This document shows positions 60,757 to 64,000 of a stretch of DNA of 64,000 bases, piece after piece. This stretch comes from Rehmannia glutinosa. Taxonomy: Eukaryota; Streptophyta; Magnoliopsida; Lamiales; Orobanchaceae. The notes under the pieces are model-generated. The model was not told the DNA's origin and did not search any database. It saw nothing but the letters and a program-made list of their open reading frames with translations. Where the stretch lies: the NCBI GenBank assembly GCA_016081115.2, contig CM071924.1, positions 95,556,616 to 95,620,615 of the forward strand, written 5' to 3'. Numbering within the stretch: the first letter of the stretch is position 1; each line of letters begins with the position of its first letter. A program made the position numbers and the translations under genes.

Positions 60757-60786
60757 ACACACACACACAAAAAAAAAAAAAAAAAC
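60757..60786. repeat. (CA)n and poly-A run in an intron
   Basis: A short CACACACACA followed by about 18 A, in the intron between the exons at 59773 and 61152. Confidence 0.8.
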
Positions 60787-63139
60787 AAATATGCACTTAT
60801 ACGGAGATGTTGGCGTTGCAATCATTGTAACTGAATCATTGTTTATTGTTATGTAGCAAATTCCAGTTTTTATTTCATAATATTATTCTTATTGTAAGGG
60901 AAAACAAGCTGTAAAATCACTGCATGATCTTTTCTCTTTTGTTATTGTAGTATGGTTTTCTATCTCTTCCTTTTTGCTGGAAAATGTCATAACTCGTGCA
61001 GATTTTCATACATCAGAAGGGGCAGTTAGTGAGGGTTCGTATTGATTTTATCATATTGTATCTGCAGTTGGTTTTGTGAAATAGAAACTTTTCCTAGTTA
61101 TTATAATCATCAAATGCTTGATTTATTAAATTCACTGGTTTCTGTGAACAGGTGGAAAGGGGAATTGGTGCTTACTTGAGTGGTTTTGCGGGAGAAGTAC
61201 TTTGGTGAAGTTTTTTTTTAAATGCCTCCAATTCTCTACAAGGTTCATCATCCTCTGGAGAACCAGACTTCGTCTGGAAAATATCACAATGCAATGCACA
61301 TGGCTTCACACATGTAAATGAATCAGTTGGGCGAGAAACTGAGGAACCCTCAAGTCCTGAGGATGTGATTTTTAGGGAAAAAGACTGCATGGAGCTGCCT
61401 ATGAAGAAGGATTGAATCATATTGCGAGATATGTTGAATCTTTTGAGTCACGATCCAATGAGATATGGCTTGTATTTCATCATGAAGGTATTTCCTTTTC
61501 AAAACTTCTGTATACTGCTGAAGAAGTGGTGACTGATGATGACAAAGAAAAAGTGAGCGCGGAAGCGAGTTCAGATATTGCGGCCATCAAGATGGTGGCA
61601 CTGGTTGAAGACTACAGAAGCAGGGCAAGAGGAATTTCATAATATAATATGGCAGTTGGTACGCTTATAATATGGCAAGTTAACACTAGCATTCTTAGAT
61701 ACTGCCTTTGATGCTTATTGATTATTGTGCACACATGAACCTGTCCCACAACAAACTGGCTATTAGTACTGCCGGGAGTTTTGAGGGGTGTGTGTGTGTG
61801 TGGGAAATTTGGAATTGGGGTTTAAGTGTAAAATGAATCAGTGGTTAAGTGTAAAATGGAAATAGCACTTCTCACCAAACAACCTCCTGACATCCTTATG
61901 TTTTGCTTAGTTGATGGCGCTGAAGTCCTGCCACGACCGAAACATCACTCACAGGGATATCAAACCTGGTAAGAAGACGCCTGAGGTTGTGCAGTGGCTT
62001 TTAATACTTTACACAATCAAAAGCTAATTGAGATGTTATATATGGCAAGAAAACATGGTAATATGCTTTGAAGATCAGGACTCAGGAAGCTGCTTGACAG
62101 GAAGTCCAAATAGTGAGAAGAATTACACTACTAAAATGTACTGCTTATTTGTGTTATGATTGTCGTGTTCTGCTTTCTGGCTTGCTAAAGTGTTTGCTGA
62201 ATGTTTATTTTAGCACTGCAAATTACTGAATTTTCACTTTTGTAGCTAATGGTATAGCACATCTGCTTAATTTGGAACCTTGTATGCTGTTGTTTCTTTA
62301 TACTTATAATAACTAGTATACCCTTAGTGCATTAGTATTAGACTGGGAGTCGTGTTTGGTCCAGGAACGGTTGACTTTTTTAAAATGTGTACAAAACATG
62401 TTATCAATGCTATGCTTGGATGTTGCAGCACCTGTTTGATGATGTGTAATGGAGAGCTGGATTCTCATCCATTTTATGCTTGCAGACTACTTTTGATGCC
62501 TTTTTTACTTATCAATTGCAGGCGCATTATTGACTTTGGCAGTGCCGTGAATGATTTCACAGTGAAGCATTTATATGGGTCTGTTGGGCCTTCTAGGTAT
62601 TACATTTTCCTGCTGGCATATTGCATTAAATCTTTGAGTTTATTTTCCAAACTCATGCATGTGAATGGCAAGAAAGTACATACCAGAAAGTGGCTCAAGA
62701 TCCTAATTGTATGTAAATCACTTCTTTGGCCAATGTATGATCAGTGTCCAAAACTCTATGAAACCCCTCTCCTAAAGTAGGTTCTGCATACTTTTTAAAG
62801 GAACATAAATTAGGGCCACGTCAGTCTATACACTGACTAATTATTTTCCTTTATGTGAATTAATGTATATTATGCTGAATTTTACATTGGAGTGTTTCAT
62901 GTCTATCTCCATCTTCTGACTTCTTTTAGAGAAATGTTGCCATAGGTTAATCACCAACTTCCTCCCATTTTCATGTGATTCCAACCTTATATGCAGATAT
63001 AATCTCTTTGTTCTTGTGTTGATATTTAAATTCTATATGCTTTTCTATCTGATAGTGCTGAACAAACTTCTGATTATGCTCCGCCGGAAGCTTTTCTAAA
63101 TGTGAGCTGGTATCGGGGGCCACCAAGCGTCACTGCAAA

Positions 63140-64000
63140 GTATGTTGAATCTCTTTTTTCATTAACTCTTGCTTTCCATATTTAGGTTTCAGCAACTTGA
63201 TGACAGATGTTTTAATTGAAAACTTTTAAACTGGTTTCATTTTCTTTCTCTAGATCAAGATACCCCCCTCTGTTACAGGCGATTATTTCTTTTCTCTGGC
63301 TGAGGATATCTTGCCATGTAACTGTTTATTTAATTCTGTAAGCTTTACTAACATGAACAGAATAATTGTTTTGTGTTTGGAATGAAGGTGTCGAAACATA
63401 ATCTTAGAGTCCAATTATTTCATAAATCTGCCCATTCAAGTAGATGTTGAATTTGTAGTATTTATCTTAATGTAGTAGCTTGTTGGAGGTATCATTTTAA
63501 TTTATTGGGCTGAGATGGATTCCCTGACCGACAAAGGAGATGCGATTTTTCTACTGAGAGATTGAATTATAGAAGAAATTATAAGCACTTTGTCAAATTG
63601 TCAGGTGAAGATTGTTGGAAAAGAACTATTTATAATTCTCTCTCTATTTTGTGTTTCCATATTTATAGTTTTCCCCTTACTCGTGTCTCTATTTTTGCTT
63701 CTATGGTTGTAATTAAAATTGGTTAGTTGGCTGGTGTGTATAACAGTTCATTTTCGGCTTAACTCTATTCTGAACTCACTTTCTTACAAAATGGAACAAT
63801 ATGAAAGAGATCAAAAGCCAATGAAACTTCAGATGAATGGTTCATACTTGGACACAGTTAAACTTATGTAGCTCGCATAATTACTGATACTTTAGTAAGA
63901 TTGGTGCCACTCGATGTTAGCATTACCAGAGAGCTTTTTATTAGCAATTTGAGGATAATGAAATAACGGCGATAAGAAGAATTACATAGTGATCTTTTAC
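63140..64000. other. Intron of the PP2C-kinase gene, right edge of the window
   Basis: Starts with donor GTATGT after the exon ending at 63139. No following exon with the expected kinase text (YDMWS-type) is seen up to 64000, so it lies beyond the window or is lost. Confidence 0.5.

Larger units (their letters stand above)
52936..63139 (+). pseudogene. PP2C phosphatase-protein kinase fusion gene, frame-broken, 3' end outside the window
   Basis: Plant protein of the At3g63340 (PP2C51) type: a metal-dependent Ser/Thr phosphatase domain followed by a kinase domain. Fifteen exons join in phase: 52936-53229, 53337-53595, 54154-54259, 54339-54480, 54729-54991, 55196-55559, 56587-56657, 58554-58701, 58877-59051, 59773-60007, 61152-61658, 61911-61968, 62050-62137, 62522-62596, 63056-63139. 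PP2C motifs: MAVFDGHNGSEASEM, NVGDSKAFL, LTNDHHPDR, VNGQLAVSRAIGD, AASDGVFEKL, GSMDN. Kinase motifs: a Gly loop with its first Gly replaced (DRGAYGEV), FILKRIM (Lys), HRDIKPEN, IIDFGSAV, APPEAF. The start MKFWEFDLLIVLLGL looks like a signal peptide but is one frame off the PP2C text. Lesions: TAG 54254-54256, and frame breaks near 53005, 54890, 55453, 61184-61219, 61380 and 61566. Later kinase exons are not in the window. Confidence 0.85.

Overview
The window looks like nuclear DNA of a eudicot plant, most likely an asterid. It is AT-rich, its genes have GT-AG introns, and the gene families are plant-specific (an INDETERMINATE-domain zinc finger, a class A heat stress factor, a PP2C-kinase fusion). 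It is dense in MITEs and nested LTR retrotransposons. The species cannot be named from the sequence. No rRNA gene, true tRNA gene, CRISPR array or prokaryotic feature was seen.

Layout. (1) 1.6-5.7 kb, + strand: exons of an unidentified plant gene whose reading frame is broken by in-frame stops. (2) 8.5-12.4 kb, - strand: a three-exon IDD-type C2H2 zinc-finger gene, with two apparent 1-base losses in its last exon. (3) 13-18.2 kb: MITEs, then a three-class nest in which a CACTA element contains a fold-back Mutator-like element, which contains a solo LTR. (4) 21.9-41.2 kb: a retrotransposon stack. A defective Ty3/gypsy element (- strand) carries a Ty1/copia element (+ strand) inside its 5' LTR. 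The copia gag is split by a third LTR element (- strand) that has gag and a 'putative plant transposon' ORF but no pol. A short LTR element with a chimeric ORF sits at the gypsy right edge. (5) 43.5-45.4 kb, - strand: an intact HSFA6b/HSFA2-like heat stress transcription factor with heat-shock-element-like sites upstream. (6) 46-52 kb: SINE-like copies, a CACTA MITE, a hAT MITE and tandem duplications. (7) 52.9-63.1 kb, + strand: a long gene joining a PP2C phosphatase domain to a protein kinase domain. It runs off the right end and carries one in-frame stop and several frame breaks.

The genes are independent plant loci, not an operon. The transcription-factor genes are regulatory. The PP2C-kinase would act on protein phosphorylation if functional. 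Small frame breaks recur in several conserved genes while the HSF gene is clean, so both gene decay and local sequence error must be considered.

The most unusual signal is an array of about seven short hairpins in the LTRs of the innermost retrotransposon family. The loop stays nearly constant (GTGGT on the element sense strand) while the stem sequences differ and keep pairing.
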